Source: Duganella sp. 1224
Lineage (GTDB): Bacteria > Pseudomonadota > Gammaproteobacteria > Burkholderiales > Burkholderiaceae_D
DNA: 64,000 bases
NCBI RefSeq assembly: GCF_013408245.1
Contig: NZ_JACBYS010000002.1
Span: 868,001-932,000 of the forward strand
Direction: 5' to 3'
The notes beneath the pieces were generated by a model, which saw nothing but the letters and a program-made list of their open reading frames with translations, ran no database searches and was not told where the DNA came from. Positions 17,653 to 26,685 of this stretch are shown here, in pieces (the stretch's first letter is position 1; each line of letters begins with the position of its first letter). The translations under genes and the position numbers were made by a program.

Positions 17653-18404
17653 AAGATGTCGAGGAGTTGCGGCGTTACCAGGACGCCTTCATCGCGGCGG
17701 CATTCCACGGCGGCGACGACGCCATCACGGCGCAACCCGGCTTCGTAGTCTACCGCAACACGCTGCTGAAAGGCTGCGTGGACAACCTCGCCGCCAATTT
17801 CCCCACCGTGATGCGACTGGTCGGCGAGCAGTGGTTCCGCGCCGCCGCGCTGGAGTACGCCCGCGCCGAACCGCCGGTCAGCGTCAGCCTGTTCGACTAT
17901 GGCGCCACGTTCCCGGCATTCCTGAAGCAGTTTCCGCCAGCCGCCACGCTGCCCTACCTGACCGAAGTGGCGCGGCTCGATCGCCTCTGGATCGAATGCC
18001 ATACCGCGGCAGACGCCTTGCCGCTGTCCGCCGAACACCTGGCGACGCTGGCGCCTGAAGCGCTGGGCGCCACCTGCTTGCGCCCACATCCCGCCGCGCG
18101 TTGGCTGACTAGCGACCAGCATCCCGCCTGCGCGATCTGGATCGCCAACCGCGAGCAGCGCGAATTCGTCTCCGGCGCCATCTGGCGCGGCGACAGCGTT
18201 CTGCTGACACGCATCGACGGTGCCGTCCACTGGCGGCTGATCGATGCCGGCGTCACCGCGTTTCTCGATGCCTGCCTGTGCGGCGACGCCCTGGAGGCAG
18301 CCGCCATGCACGGCCTGTCCCTGCAACCGGACCTGGATATCGCCGCCACCCTCGCCATGCTGCTGCAGGCCGGCGCATTAACCACCTTACCTGAAAGCCC
18401 CTGA
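17649..18404 (+). CDS. bufC: BufC, DUF2063 partner of BufB
   Basis: The 251-residue protein has the DUF2063 N-terminal domain, with typical early segments QDAFIAA, VYRNT and [10 protein letters not shown], and a variable C-terminal half. DUF2063 proteins bind the MNIO enzyme and the leader of the precursor and present the substrate. The gene overlaps bufB by four bases, and doxX begins one base after its stop. The order bufA-bufB-bufC-doxX is the common bufferin operon layout. Confidence 0.9.
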   Translation: MKDVEELRRYQDAFIAAAFHGGDDAITAQPGFVVYRNTLLKGCVDNLAANFPTVMRLVGEQWFRAAALEYARAEPPVSVSLFDYGATFPAFLKQFPPAATLPYLTEVARLDRLWIECHTAADALPLSAEHLATLAPEALGATCLRPHPAARWLTSDQHPACAIWIANREQREFVSGAIWRGDSVLLTRIDGAVHWRLIDAGVTAFLDACLCGDALEAAAMHGLSLQPDLDIAATLAMLLQAGALTTLPESP

Positions 18405-18405
18405 C

Positions 18406-18852
18406 ATGAACCTGTCCGCCGTGCGCACCGCGTGGAACCGCGCAGCACATTTCGCCTCGACCGCGATCTCCCACAATCTGCTGGCCGTCACCGCCCGCGC
18501 CGCCATCGCCGCCATCTTCATCCAGTCGGGACGCACCAAAGTCACCGGTCTGCTGACGCTCACCGACGGCACTTACCAGCTATTCCGCGAGGAATACCGG
18601 CTGCCGCTGGTGCCGCCCGAGATCGCGGCGCACATGGCCGCCTATGCCGAGCATTTCTTTCCGCTGCTGCTGATCCTCGGGCTGTTCACGCGTGGCGCCG
18701 CGCTGGCCTTGCTGGGCATGACCGCCGTCATCGAAATCTTCGTCTATCCATACGCCTGGCCGACCCACCTGTCGTGGGCAGCGCCGCTGCTGTACCTGAT
18801 CGGGCGTGGCGCCGGAAAATGGTCGCTGGACCGGCTGCTCAAGCTGGACTAG
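18406..18852 (+). CDS. DoxX-family membrane protein
   Basis: The 148-residue protein has four predicted membrane helices. The first carries a DoxX-like [10 protein letters not shown] motif, and [20 protein letters not shown] follows. DoxX proteins are small inner-membrane proteins often found with bufferin genes and with oxidative-stress genes; their reaction is not settled. It is the fourth gene of the bufferin operon. The chemoreceptor gene follows 4 bases downstream, so read-through into that gene is possible. Confidence 0.85.
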   Translation: MNLSAVRTAWNRAAHFASTAISHNLLAVTARAAIAAIFIQSGRTKVTGLLTLTDGTYQLFREEYRLPLVPPEIAAHMAAYAEHFFPLLLILGLFTRGAALALLGMTAVIEIFVYPYAWPTHLSWAAPLLYLIGRGAGKWSLDRLLKLD

Positions 18853-18856
18853 CTTC

Positions 18857-20431
18857 ATGCTCGGCAATATCAAAATCCGCACGGCGCTGGCCGCCGTGCT
18901 GGCCCTGTTCTGCTGCGCGCTCGGCGCCAGCCTGCTGGCCGGCTGGCTCAACGCCCGCGCCGCCGCCAGCGCCATGGAGGCAGTGGTCCACCTGTCCGAC
19001 CGCCAACTGGGGCCGTTGCATGACACCGAACGCCTGCTGCTGCTCACACTGAGCCAGATGGACAACGCCTACATCGACCTGCTGCGCGGCGACCAGATCG
19101 CGTCCAACGACAACACCCGCAAGGCCTCGGACTCGCTCAAGGCCGCGCAGGCGGCGTTCGGCCGCTACCGGCTGGTGATGCGGGACGACCCGCAGCTGAC
19201 GCGGCAATCGGCGACGCTGGTGCGCAACTACGAGGACTACGCCCATGTACTGGGCCTGCGGGAACAGGCGCTGTACGAAGTCTCGCTGGACCAGTACGCA
19301 GCGGCGACCGTGGACGCGCAGCACGCCGATGCCAGCTTCGCGGCCACGCTGCGCCAGCAGATAGTGCAGGCGGAAGCCACCCGCGCCCAACTGCGGCAGG
19401 CGTCGATTGAGCGCTATCAGGGCGCCAGCCGCATGGCGGCCGGCATCGGCCTGTTCTCGCTGTTGCTGGTGCTGGCGTGCTGGCGGTTTTTCCGTACCGT
19501 TCTGCTGGAGCCGCTGCGCGTCGCCCAGTCGCACTTCGACCGTATTGCCACCGGCGACCTGAGCGCCGAGATCGGCGTCAGCGGCAACAACGAAATCAGC
19601 CGGCTGCTGCACGCGCTGCGGCGCATGCAGCAGGCGCTGATCCACACCGTGAGCGCGATTCACGACGCTACCGGCGACGTCGACCAGAGCGCGCGCCAGA
19701 TCGCCGACCGCAATCAGCAGCTGGCGGCACGCAACGCGTCGCAGGCGGCGTCGTTACGCCAGACGGCCAGCGCGCTGCAGCAGCTGGCGGCGGCGGTGCA
19801 GCAAAACGCCGACGACACGCTCTGTGCCGACCGCCAGGCCGCCGGCGCGGCCAGCGACGCCGCGCTGGGCGGCAACCGCGTGGCCGACATTGCCGCCACC
19901 ATGCACGGCATGGCGGCCGCCGGCAAGCAGATCGCGGAAATGGTTGGCATCATCGACGGCCTGGCGTTCCAGACCAATTTGCTGGCGCTGAACGCGGCGG
20001 TGGAGGCGGCGCGCGCCGGGCCGCAGGGCCGCGGCTTCGCGGTGGTGGCCGCCGAGGTGCGCGCGCTGGCCCTGCGCAGCGCGGACGCCGCGCGCCAGGT
20101 GCAGCAGGTGGTCGAGGCGTCCACGTCCAGCATCGCCGATGGCGCGGCGCGCGTTGACGAAGCGGAGAAAACCATGGCGCACATCGTCGGCTCTGTGGAA
20201 CGCGTGATGGGCACCATGCAGCGCATCTCGCAGGCCACAACCGAACAGTCGGCCGGTCTGCAGCACGTGCATGCGGCAGTGGCGCAGATGGACCGCACCA
20301 CCATGCAGAACGCCAGCCTGGTCGACGTCACCACCGAAACGGTCGACGCGCTGGCGCGCCAGGCATCGCGGCTGGTCGATGCGGTAGCGGTGTTCCGCAT
20401 CGCGGCCGACAAAAAATTGGCAGTGCTGTAA
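18857..20431 (+). CDS. methyl-accepting chemotaxis protein
   Basis: A 524-residue chemoreceptor. TM1 (about 8-30) is followed by a helical periplasmic ligand-binding region of four-helix-bundle type (about 35-190), TM2 (about 193-213), a HAMP segment and the cytoplasmic signalling coiled coil. The hairpin tip reads IIDGLAFQTNLLALNAAVEA, followed by GRGFAVVAAEVRALA. No CheR-tethering pentapeptide is seen at the C-terminus (DKKLAVL). The start at 18857 is the ATG just after doxX. Its stop codon lies inside the -35 box of the next promoter (20428-20433). Confidence 0.92.
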   Translation: MLGNIKIRTALAAVLALFCCALGASLLAGWLNARAAASAMEAVVHLSDRQLGPLHDTERLLLLTLSQMDNAYIDLLRGDQIASNDNTRKASDSLKAAQAAFGRYRLVMRDDPQLTRQSATLVRNYEDYAHVLGLREQALYEVSLDQYAAATVDAQHADASFAATLRQQIVQAEATRAQLRQASIERYQGASRMAAGIGLFSLLLVLACWRFFRTVLLEPLRVAQSHFDRIATGDLSAEIGVSGNNEISRLLHALRRMQQALIHTVSAIHDATGDVDQSARQIADRNQQLAARNASQAASLRQTASALQQLAAAVQQNADDTLCADRQAAGAASDAALGGNRVADIAATMHGMAAAGKQIAEMVGIIDGLAFQTNLLALNAAVEAARAGPQGRGFAVVAAEVRALALRSADAARQVQQVVEASTSSIADGAARVDEAEKTMAHIVGSVERVMGTMQRISQATTEQSAGLQHVHAAVAQMDRTTMQNASLVDVTTETVDALARQASRLVDAVAVFRIAADKKLAVL

Positions 20432-20453
20432 CCACCCCGGAACGCGCGCCGAA
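20428..20453 (+). promoter_or_regulatory. ECF sigma promoter of the beta-propeller gene
   Basis: GTAACC (20428-20433), exactly 16 bases, then CGAA (20450-20453), 57 bases before the ATG at 20511. The TAA stop codon of the chemoreceptor gene is embedded in the -35 box. It is the same motif as before the nrsF-sigma operon. Confidence 0.75.
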
Positions 20454-20510
20454 GTAGTTGCAGGAGCTGCAGTCAATCACGACTGCACCAGACCTGAATG
20501 GGAAAAACGT

Positions 20511-21683
20511 ATGATCAAAAATCTTGTCATGGCCAGTACGATCGCGGGCCTGCTGGCGGCCTGCGGCGGCAGCGATGTACCGCCGGCGCCGGTGGCACAA
20601 TTGTTCGCCCAGACCAACGACACCGACAACGCGGTGCTCGTGTATGTGCGTAACGCGGATGGCACCTTGAGCGCACAGTCGCCGGTCAAGACCGGCGGCA
20701 AGGGCACGAATGGCGTCAACTACTTCATGGGCAACACGGTGGGGCCGGACGCGCTGACCAGCAATCACAGCGTGGCGCTGTCGGACGATAACCGGCAACT
20801 GTTCGTCGCCAACGCTGGCGACAACACCGTCAGCGTGTTCACCATCAATCCGGCCGGCGGCCTGACCTTGCTGGGTGTTTCCGGCACCGGCGGTATCCGC
20901 CCGACCTCGCTGGCCTGGAACAACGGCGTCCTGTACGTGACGCACCAGCAAGGCGCCAACGAACTGGGCGCGTATCGCGTCGGCGCCGATGGCAAGCTGA
21001 CGCAGCTTGGCCAGTACCCGGTGCTGCAGCAGGATGCGCTGCCGACCGAAGTGTCGGTCAGCCCGGATCATCAGTTCGTCATCGTCAACGGCTTCTTGCG
21101 CGCGCTGACGCCGACCACGCCAGGCAATACGCTGCTGGCGTTTCCGATCAACGCCGACGGCGGCCTGGGCCAGCCGGTCAATTCGGCCACGGTGGGCGTG
21201 GGACCGTTCGGCGGCGTGTTCGGTCACGGCGCGCTGGCCAAGACCTACTTCACGGCGGACGCCGCCGGCACCACCGCCAGCGCCTATACGCTGTCCGCCG
21301 GCGGCGGCTTCAGCGCGCTCGGCGCGCCGGTGGCCGTCAACGGCCAAAAGGCGCCCTGCTGGATCGTGGCGACGCCGGACAACCGCTTCGTTTATGTCAG
21401 CAATGGCAGCGGCACGATATCGCAGTTCGCGGTGGATGGCACCGGCCGGCTGAGTCTGGTCAACGCGGTGGCCGCGTCCGAACCGGCCACGGCGGCCGGC
21501 GCCTCCAGCTTCGCGGCCGATGCCTGGATCAGCCCGGACGGCAAGTTCCTCTACCAGGACTACGTCGGCGCCGACAAGATCGTCGTCTATGCGATCGGCG
21601 CGGACGGCGCCCTGAGCAAGCGCGGTGAGCAAGCGGCGGGCACCAAGTCCGGCATCAGCCTGCAGGGCCTGGCCGGCATTTAA
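20511..21683 (+). CDS. lactonase-family beta-propeller lipoprotein
   Basis: A 390-residue protein with a lipobox signal peptide (LLAAC) and repeated propeller blades in which phrases such as LSDDNRQLFVAN, VSPDHQFVIVN, ATPDNRFVYVSN and ISPDGKFLYQD recur. This is the seven-bladed fold of 6-phosphogluconolactonase-like (Pgl/YncE-type) proteins. Being an exported lipoprotein it is unlikely to be the cytosolic pentose-pathway enzyme; a binding or periplasmic hydrolytic role is more likely. It has its own ECF-type promoter and overlaps the sigma gene tail-to-tail by 3 bases. Confidence 0.85.
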   Translation: MIKNLVMASTIAGLLAACGGSDVPPAPVAQLFAQTNDTDNAVLVYVRNADGTLSAQSPVKTGGKGTNGVNYFMGNTVGPDALTSNHSVALSDDNRQLFVANAGDNTVSVFTINPAGGLTLLGVSGTGGIRPTSLAWNNGVLYVTHQQGANELGAYRVGADGKLTQLGQYPVLQQDALPTEVSVSPDHQFVIVNGFLRALTPTTPGNTLLAFPINADGGLGQPVNSATVGVGPFGGVFGHGALAKTYFTADAAGTTASAYTLSAGGGFSALGAPVAVNGQKAPCWIVATPDNRFVYVSNGSGTISQFAVDGTGRLSLVNAVAASEPATAAGASSFAADAWISPDGKFLYQDYVGADKIVVYAIGADGALSKRGEQAAGTKSGISLQGLAGI

Positions 21684-22255
21684 GCACCCGGGCGTGACTG
21701 GCTGCGGATCAACGCAGCCAGCGCCTTCAGGCCGCGATGGATGCCGACCTTGACCGCCGACTCCGACATGCCGGTATGGTCCGACGCCTCGGCCACCGAC
21801 CAGCCCTGCAGTTTCACCAGTTCGATCGGCAGGCGCTGGCGGTCCGGCAACTGGCCCAGCAGCACGGCCACATCGCGCCGCGCGTCGCTCAACTGCTCGG
21901 CCGATTGCTCGAACAGTTCGGCCGCGTCGTCGAGCGGGTCGTTGAGCGCATCCTGGCGCACATGCGCGCGCAGGAAATCCACCAGCTTGTAGCGGGCGAT
22001 GGCGTAGATCCACGCCGTCACCGGCTGGTCGGCGCGATAGGTGAAGCGCGCGTTGTGCACCGCCAGCAGGGTCTCCTGGACGATATCCTCGACATGGTCC
22101 TGCGAATGGAACAGCCGCTTGCGCAGGAAGGCCCGCAAGCGCTTGCTGAGCTCTTCCAGGAAGCGGCGATAGGCCACGGCGTCGCCATCCAGCCCGGCGA
22201 GCAGCCAGGCTTGCAGGTGTTCCTCGACAGGCGAGCGTTCTTTAGTATCGTGCAT
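21680..22255 (-). CDS. ECF RNA polymerase sigma factor, SigF-like
   Basis: A 191-residue ECF sigma factor. Region 2 (DHVEDIVQETLLAVHN, TAWIYAIARYKLVDFLR) and region 4 (LPDRQRLPIELVKLQGWSVAE, MSESAVKVGIHRGLKAL) are both complete. The ATG at 22255 is chosen because sequence upstream of it in this frame is out-of-frame coding of the anti-sigma gene. It lies 55 bases after the DUF1109 gene, which marks it as a member of the SigF/NrsF group. It probably recognises the five GTAACC-N16-CGWA promoters in this window, including its own operon's. Confidence 0.92.
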   Translation of the reverse strand: MHDTKERSPVEEHLQAWLLAGLDGDAVAYRRFLEELSKRLRAFLRKRLFHSQDHVEDIVQETLLAVHNARFTYRADQPVTAWIYAIARYKLVDFLRAHVRQDALNDPLDDAAELFEQSAEQLSDARRDVAVLLGQLPDRQRLPIELVKLQGWSVAEASDHTGMSESAVKVGIHRGLKALAALIRSQSRPGA

Positions 22256-22310
22256 TTTTATTGGACTGGATGTGGTCGGACTCGGAAGGGCGGCAGACGG
22301 CGGCGAGGGC

Positions 22311-22952
22311 TTACCAGCGCAACAAAGCCTTGCCGACGGCCGCACCCAGCACGGCCGGCACCAGCATGCCAAGCGTGTACCAGATGGCCCAGAACGGCAG
22401 CGCGGTTTCCGGACAGTGGAAGCAATACACCAGCAAGCCCTGCGCGCCGGCCAGCAGGCCGGCCGAGGCGCCGGTCTGGCGCGGCCGCGTCGGCGCCAGA
22501 CCGCGCAAGGCCCAGAACAGCGCGCAGAACGCCGGGATCGACAAGACGGTGACACAGGTGGTGCAGACCTTCCAGGTATCGCCCAGCATCAGACCGGGCC
22601 GCAGTTCGGCCGGCGCGGCGGCCAGCACCGCCACCCCGCCCAGCCAGAAGCCGGCCAGCACCAGGCCGACCACTTTCCAGCCCGGTCCGGCGCCGCGGCC
22701 GGGACGCGCGAGCCGGGTGGTCATCGACAGCGTGGCGCAGATCACCGCCAGCGGGAATGACACCTTCAGCCAGAACATGCCGGTCGCCATCACCTGCATC
22801 AGATCGTGCCGCACGCCCAGCAGGGCCACCATCAGCAGGCTGGCGCCGGCCAGCCCGGCCGCCAGCGCCACGGCGAAGCGCTTTTCCACATAGCGTGGAT
22901 CGGCCGGCTCCGCGCCCGCCGCCAGCATTGTCACAAGATCATCTGTTTTCAT
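22311..22952 (-). CDS. NrsF-like anti-sigma factor (DUF1109)
   Basis: A 213-residue inner-membrane protein with six predicted helices and a short cytoplasmic N-terminus (MKTDDLVTMLAAG), the DUF1109 layout. In Caulobacter, NrsF of this family holds SigF inactive until stress is sensed. Paired cysteines in the loops (TWKVCTTC, YCFHCPE) could be redox- or metal-sensing, which is inference. It precedes the sigma gene in one operon, the reverse of the Caulobacter order as I recall it. The operon promoter is at 22991-23016. Confidence 0.88.
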   Translation of the reverse strand: MKTDDLVTMLAAGAEPADPRYVEKRFAVALAAGLAGASLLMVALLGVRHDLMQVMATGMFWLKVSFPLAVICATLSMTTRLARPGRGAGPGWKVVGLVLAGFWLGGVAVLAAAPAELRPGLMLGDTWKVCTTCVTVLSIPAFCALFWALRGLAPTRPRQTGASAGLLAGAQGLLVYCFHCPETALPFWAIWYTLGMLVPAVLGAAVGKALLRW

Positions 22953-22990
22953 GTCATTCCCTATCCATCGCTGTCATTCGCACGCTGTTA

Positions 22991-23016
22991 TTCGTAGGCG
23001 CCCACGACAAGGTTAC
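22991..23016 (-). promoter_or_regulatory. autoregulatory ECF promoter of nrsF-sigma
   Basis: On the minus strand GTAACC (23016-23011), 16 bases, then CGAA (22994-22991), 39 bases before the nrsF-like start. A sigma-type promoter before its own operon is the usual sign of positive autoregulation and helps identify which motif this sigma reads. Confidence 0.8.
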
Positions 23017-23160
23017 AGGTAACGGAAATATATTCCTGATTTCCGCCACCACTTCCATGCCGCGAGGAATAGGTCTTATGCCCCTGGCCTTGCTAGTGCG
23101 GGCGCCGCGAAAACTTCATAGTTCGTCCTGTCGCAACCAACTTCAAGCAAAGGACCTACG

Positions 23161-23694
23161 ATGAAAACCTTCACCATTCCAACCGCCGCCACCGTGTCGC
23201 CCGCCAACCAGGCCATCTTCGCCAACCTGCAAAAAGGCCTGGGCATGGTGCCCAACCTGTACGCCACGCTGGCCCATTCCGAGCACGCGCTGGGCAACTA
23301 CCTGACGCTGCAAAACGGTAAAAGCTCGCTGAACGCCAAGGAGCGCGAAGTGATCAACCTGGTGGTCAGCCAGGTCAACGAATGCGCCTACTGCCTGGCG
23401 GCCCATACCGCCCTGGGCGGCATGGTCGGCTTCACGCCGGAGCAGATCATCGCCATCCGCCAGGGCGGCGCCGCCTTCGACGCCAAGCTCGAGGCGCTGG
23501 CCCGGCTGGTGAAAAGCGCCACCGAACGCCGCGGCCACGCCGATCCGGCGCTGCTGGACGCCTTCTTCGCCGCCGGCTACACCGAGGGCCAGCTGGTCGA
23601 TACCGTGATGGTGATCGGCGACAAGATCATCACCAACTACCTGCACGCGCTGACCCAGGTGCCGGTCGATTTCCCTGCGGCGCCAGCCCTGTAA
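23161..23694 (+). CDS. carboxymuconolactone decarboxylase/AhpD-like peroxidase protein
   Basis: The 177-residue protein has the AhpD-like core with the redox motif ECAYCLAAH (CxxC plus His) near residue 80. It is probably a thiol-dependent hydroperoxide-reducing protein or a partner of a peroxiredoxin. It is the first of five closely spaced plus-strand genes ending at 26637. A peroxiredoxin-like protein is the fourth, which supports a shared redox role. A strong AAGGA-type ribosome-binding site precedes the ATG. None of the ECF motifs was found before it. Confidence 0.88.
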   Translation: MKTFTIPTAATVSPANQAIFANLQKGLGMVPNLYATLAHSEHALGNYLTLQNGKSSLNAKEREVINLVVSQVNECAYCLAAHTALGGMVGFTPEQIIAIRQGGAAFDAKLEALARLVKSATERRGHADPALLDAFFAAGYTEGQLVDTVMVIGDKIITNYLHALTQVPVDFPAAPAL

Positions 23695-23705
23695 GGAGCA
23701 TGACC

Positions 23706-24545
23706 ATGATGAACTTGCGTACCCTGAGCGCGGCCCTGGTGGCCAGCATCGGCCTGACCGGCCTGGCGCACGCCGCCGACCCGGCCTACTTCACCCAGAC
23801 CGAGAACATGCACATGAGTCGCGACGCCAACGGCGTGCTGCTGGTGGAGATGAACACCGCCGGCGGGCCGTTCAAATTCACCGCCAAGGCGCATGAAGCC
23901 TTTGTCGACGCCTTCTATCACATCAGCCGCGATCGCGATAACAAGATCGTTATCCTGACCGGCAAGGGCGGCCAGTGGATGGGCGACATCGACTTCGCCT
24001 CGTTTGGCGACGTCAGCGATCCCGATGTCTGGTCCCGCGTGCATGACGAGGGCACGCAGATTGTCGAGAACATCGCCAACATCCGTGTGCCGATGATCTG
24101 CGCGGTCGAGGGCAAGGCCTGGGTGCACAGCGAATACTGCGCCATGGCCAACGTGGTGGTGGCTGGCGCCGGCGCCAGCTTCAACGACGCGCCGCACTTC
24201 GCCGGCGGCATCGTGCCGGGCGACGGCATCTACACCACCTGGTCGTACCGCATGGGACCGACCCGGGCCGAAGCGCTGTTGCTCGATCCGGCGCCGTTCT
24301 CGGCAAAGCAGGCCAAGGACTACGGCCTGGTGTCGGAGGTGGTGGCGGACGGCCAGGCGGTGGCGCGGGCACGTGAACTAGCAGCGCGCTACCTGAGCAA
24401 GCCGGAGGTGACGCGGCGCGACACCCGCACCTACTTCATCCAGCCGCTGAAGCTGGCATTGATCCAGCAGACCGGCTACGGCCTGAGCCTGGAAGGCGCC
24501 AGCGCGGCCGCCCTGGTCAAGTCGATCAAGGCCGGCAACCACTAA
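23706..24545 (+). CDS. exported enoyl-CoA hydratase/isomerase-fold protein
   Basis: A 279-residue protein whose first 23 residues are a clear signal peptide (NLRTLSAALVASIGLTGLA, then HA|AD). The rest is a crotonase fold: the FKFTAKAHEAFVDAF region, GKGGQWMGDIDF, and the oxyanion-forming AVEGKAWVHSEYCAMAN. Crotonases normally act on cytosolic CoA esters, so export is odd; perhaps it hydrolyses or decarboxylates a periplasmic compound. The ATG at 23706 is preferred because AAGGAG lies 7 bases upstream; 23700 and 23709 are alternatives. The neighbours are redox and detoxification enzymes. Confidence 0.82.
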   Translation: MMNLRTLSAALVASIGLTGLAHAADPAYFTQTENMHMSRDANGVLLVEMNTAGGPFKFTAKAHEAFVDAFYHISRDRDNKIVILTGKGGQWMGDIDFASFGDVSDPDVWSRVHDEGTQIVENIANIRVPMICAVEGKAWVHSEYCAMANVVVAGAGASFNDAPHFAGGIVPGDGIYTTWSYRMGPTRAEALLLDPAPFSAKQAKDYGLVSEVVADGQAVARARELAARYLSKPEVTRRDTRTYFIQPLKLALIQQTGYGLSLEGASAAALVKSIKAGNH

Positions 24546-24569
24546 CCCGCACCGCGAAGAGAGCCCAGC

Positions 24570-25202
24570 ATGTACCACCTCCACGCTTTCGCCACGCCGA
24601 ACAGCATCAAGCCGGTCATCGCGCTTGAGGAACTCGGTCTGGATTACGAGCTGCACGCGGTCAACGTCCGCCAGGGCGAACAGAAAGCGCCGCAGTTTGT
24701 TGAACGCAATCCCAACGCCAAGGTGCCGGTGCTGACGGTGAGCGGCGATGGCGAGACCGTGTCGCTGAGCGAGTCGGCCGCCATCCTGGTCTACCTGGCG
24801 GAGCGCCACGGTGGACTACTGCCGGCGGCCGGCACGGCGCGCGCCCGCGTGTTCGAGCAACTGTTCTTCCACGCCTCGGCGGTCAGCCCGGCGTTTGGCC
24901 AGGCCGGCTACTTCCAGAAGCTGGCGCCGGAAGCGCTGCCGCTGGCCATCGCGCGCTTCCATGGCGAAGCGCTGCGTACGCTGGCCCTGCTCGACGGCCT
25001 GCTGGCCAACCACAATTACGTGGCCGGCGACGCTTACAGCATCGCCGACATCGCCCACTTCGGCTGGATATGGCGGCGCGCGTTTGCCGGTGTCGACCTG
25101 GACGCCAGCCCGCACGTGGCGCGCTGGTTCGCCACCCTGTTGCAACGACCGGCGATACAACGCGCCATCCAGCGGGTGGAAGCGCTGGTGCCGGCCGCCT
25201 GA
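24570..25202 (+). CDS. glutathione S-transferase family protein
   Basis: A 210-residue GST. The N-terminal thioredoxin-like domain (about 1-80) includes NPNAKVPVL (cis-Pro loop) and SESAAILVYLAER (gamma-glutamyl-binding). The C-terminal helical domain has YSIADIAHFGW, matching the conserved N-capping box. It probably conjugates or reduces electrophiles with glutathione. It lies 24 bases after the crotonase gene and 27 before the peroxiredoxin gene, in the same operon. Confidence 0.9.
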   Translation: MYHLHAFATPNSIKPVIALEELGLDYELHAVNVRQGEQKAPQFVERNPNAKVPVLTVSGDGETVSLSESAAILVYLAERHGGLLPAAGTARARVFEQLFFHASAVSPAFGQAGYFQKLAPEALPLAIARFHGEALRTLALLDGLLANHNYVAGDAYSIADIAHFGWIWRRAFAGVDLDASPHVARWFATLLQRPAIQRAIQRVEALVPAA

Positions 25203-25229
25203 TCCCCCAACTCTACAAGGAACCTCATC

Positions 25230-25901
25230 ATGACACTGCAAGCCAAACTCGACGCATTCAAAGCCGACTTCAAGGGCGGCAAAGCCCCCTACTTCGCGCC
25301 ACCGGAGATCCATCCCGTGATGGAGCGCGCCACCGCCGAACTGATCGCCTCCGGCCAGGCCGGCCGGGCGCTCAAGGCCGGCGACCGCGCCCCGGTGTTC
25401 ACCCTCAACGATCCCGATGGCAAACCGGTGTCGTCGGCCGAACTGCTGGCGCGCGGGCCGCTGATCCTCAGCTTCTACCGCGGCGTGTGGTGCCCGTACT
25501 GCAACCTGGAACTGCAGGCGCTGCAGGAAACGCTGCCGCAATTCCAGGCGCTGGGCGCCAGCCTGGCCGCCATTTCGCCGCAAACGGCCGCCAACAGCCG
25601 CAAATCGCAGCGCCAGAACAAGCTGGACTTCCCGATCCTGAGCGATACCCACAACGACGTGGCAGCCGCGTTCGGCCTGCGCTTCACGCTGCCCGACTAC
25701 CTGGTCGACCTGTACCAAAGCCTGAAAAACGACCTGCCCGCCTTCAACGATGACCCGGCCTGGACGCTGCCGATGCCGGCCCGTTACGTGATCGGCCAGG
25801 ACGGCGTGATCGCCTATGCCGAGGTCAATCCGGACTACACGCTGCGTCCTGAACCGGACAGCATGCTGCCGGTGCTGCGCGGCCTGCAAACCAAGGCCTG
25901 A
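25230..25901 (+). CDS. AhpC/TSA-family peroxiredoxin-like protein
   Basis: The 223-residue protein has a thioredoxin-fold peroxiredoxin domain (about 50-215) with the active-site segment RGVWCPYC near residue 90, a CxxC that may form the working disulfide. The stretch SFYRGVWCPYCNLEL is typical of the Prx-like2/AhpC-TSA group of bacteria. It should reduce peroxides in the cytoplasm. It is the fourth gene of the redox operon and is followed 13 bases later by an SDR gene. Confidence 0.9.
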   Translation: MTLQAKLDAFKADFKGGKAPYFAPPEIHPVMERATAELIASGQAGRALKAGDRAPVFTLNDPDGKPVSSAELLARGPLILSFYRGVWCPYCNLELQALQETLPQFQALGASLAAISPQTAANSRKSQRQNKLDFPILSDTHNDVAAAFGLRFTLPDYLVDLYQSLKNDLPAFNDDPAWTLPMPARYVIGQDGVIAYAEVNPDYTLRPEPDSMLPVLRGLQTKA

Positions 25902-25914
25902 AACGGGAACGATC

Positions 25915-26637
25915 ATGACCCCACGCACTTTTCTGGTCACCGGCGCCAGCCAGGGCATCGGCCTGGCGCTGTCGGCCCGCCTGGCGGGCGCCGGTCATCA
26001 CGTGGTGGGCCTGGCGCGCCGCGCGCAGCGGCCCGACTTTCCCGGCACCCTGGTTGCCATCGATCTGGCGGACCGCAACGCCACCGCCGACACGCTGGAA
26101 CGGCTGGCCGCGCAGTACCGCTTCGATGGCGTGGTCAACAACGTCGGCCTGGTGCGGCCGCAGGCGCTCGGCCGCATCGACCTGGACGACATGGACGCGG
26201 TGTTGGGGCTGAACCTGCGGCCGGCGGTGCAGGCGGCGCAGGCAGTGCTGCCGCACATGCGCCAGCAGGGCTGGGGCCGCATCGTCAACATCGCCAGCCT
26301 GACCGTGCTCGGCGCGCCGGAGCGCACCGCCTACGCCGGCGCCAAGGCGGCGCTGATCAGCTTTGCCCGCACCTGGGCGCTGGAACTGGCCGCCACCGGC
26401 ATCACCGTCAACGCGGTGGCGCCGGGGCCGACCGAAACCGAACTGTTCCGGGCCAACAACCCGGCCGGCAGCGCAGGCGAGCGGCGCTACCTGGGCGCGG
26501 TGCCAATGGGACGCCTCGGCCGGCCGGACGAGATCGCGGCGGCCGTGGCTTTCCTGCTGAGCGACGACGCCAGTTTCATCACCGGCCAGACGCTGTTCGT
26601 CGACGGCGGCGCGGCGCTGGGCAAGGCGGCAGCGTGA
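25915..26637 (+). CDS. short-chain dehydrogenase/reductase
   Basis: The 240-residue classical SDR has the cofactor glycine motif TGASQGIG (residues 8-15), NNVG, the catalytic Ser in NIASL, YAGAK (Tyr and Lys of the active site) and a C-terminal FITGQTLFVDGG. The substrate is unknown. It is the last gene of the five-gene redox operon and ends 48 bases from the convergent LysR gene. Confidence 0.9.
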   Translation: MTPRTFLVTGASQGIGLALSARLAGAGHHVVGLARRAQRPDFPGTLVAIDLADRNATADTLERLAAQYRFDGVVNNVGLVRPQALGRIDLDDMDAVLGLNLRPAVQAAQAVLPHMRQQGWGRIVNIASLTVLGAPERTAYAGAKAALISFARTWALELAATGITVNAVAPGPTETELFRANNPAGSAGERRYLGAVPMGRLGRPDEIAAAVAFLLSDDASFITGQTLFVDGGAALGKAAA

Positions 26638-26685
26638 CAAGGCTGGTGCGGGCGCGGCGCCAGTGCCGCAGCACGGCAGCGCCGT

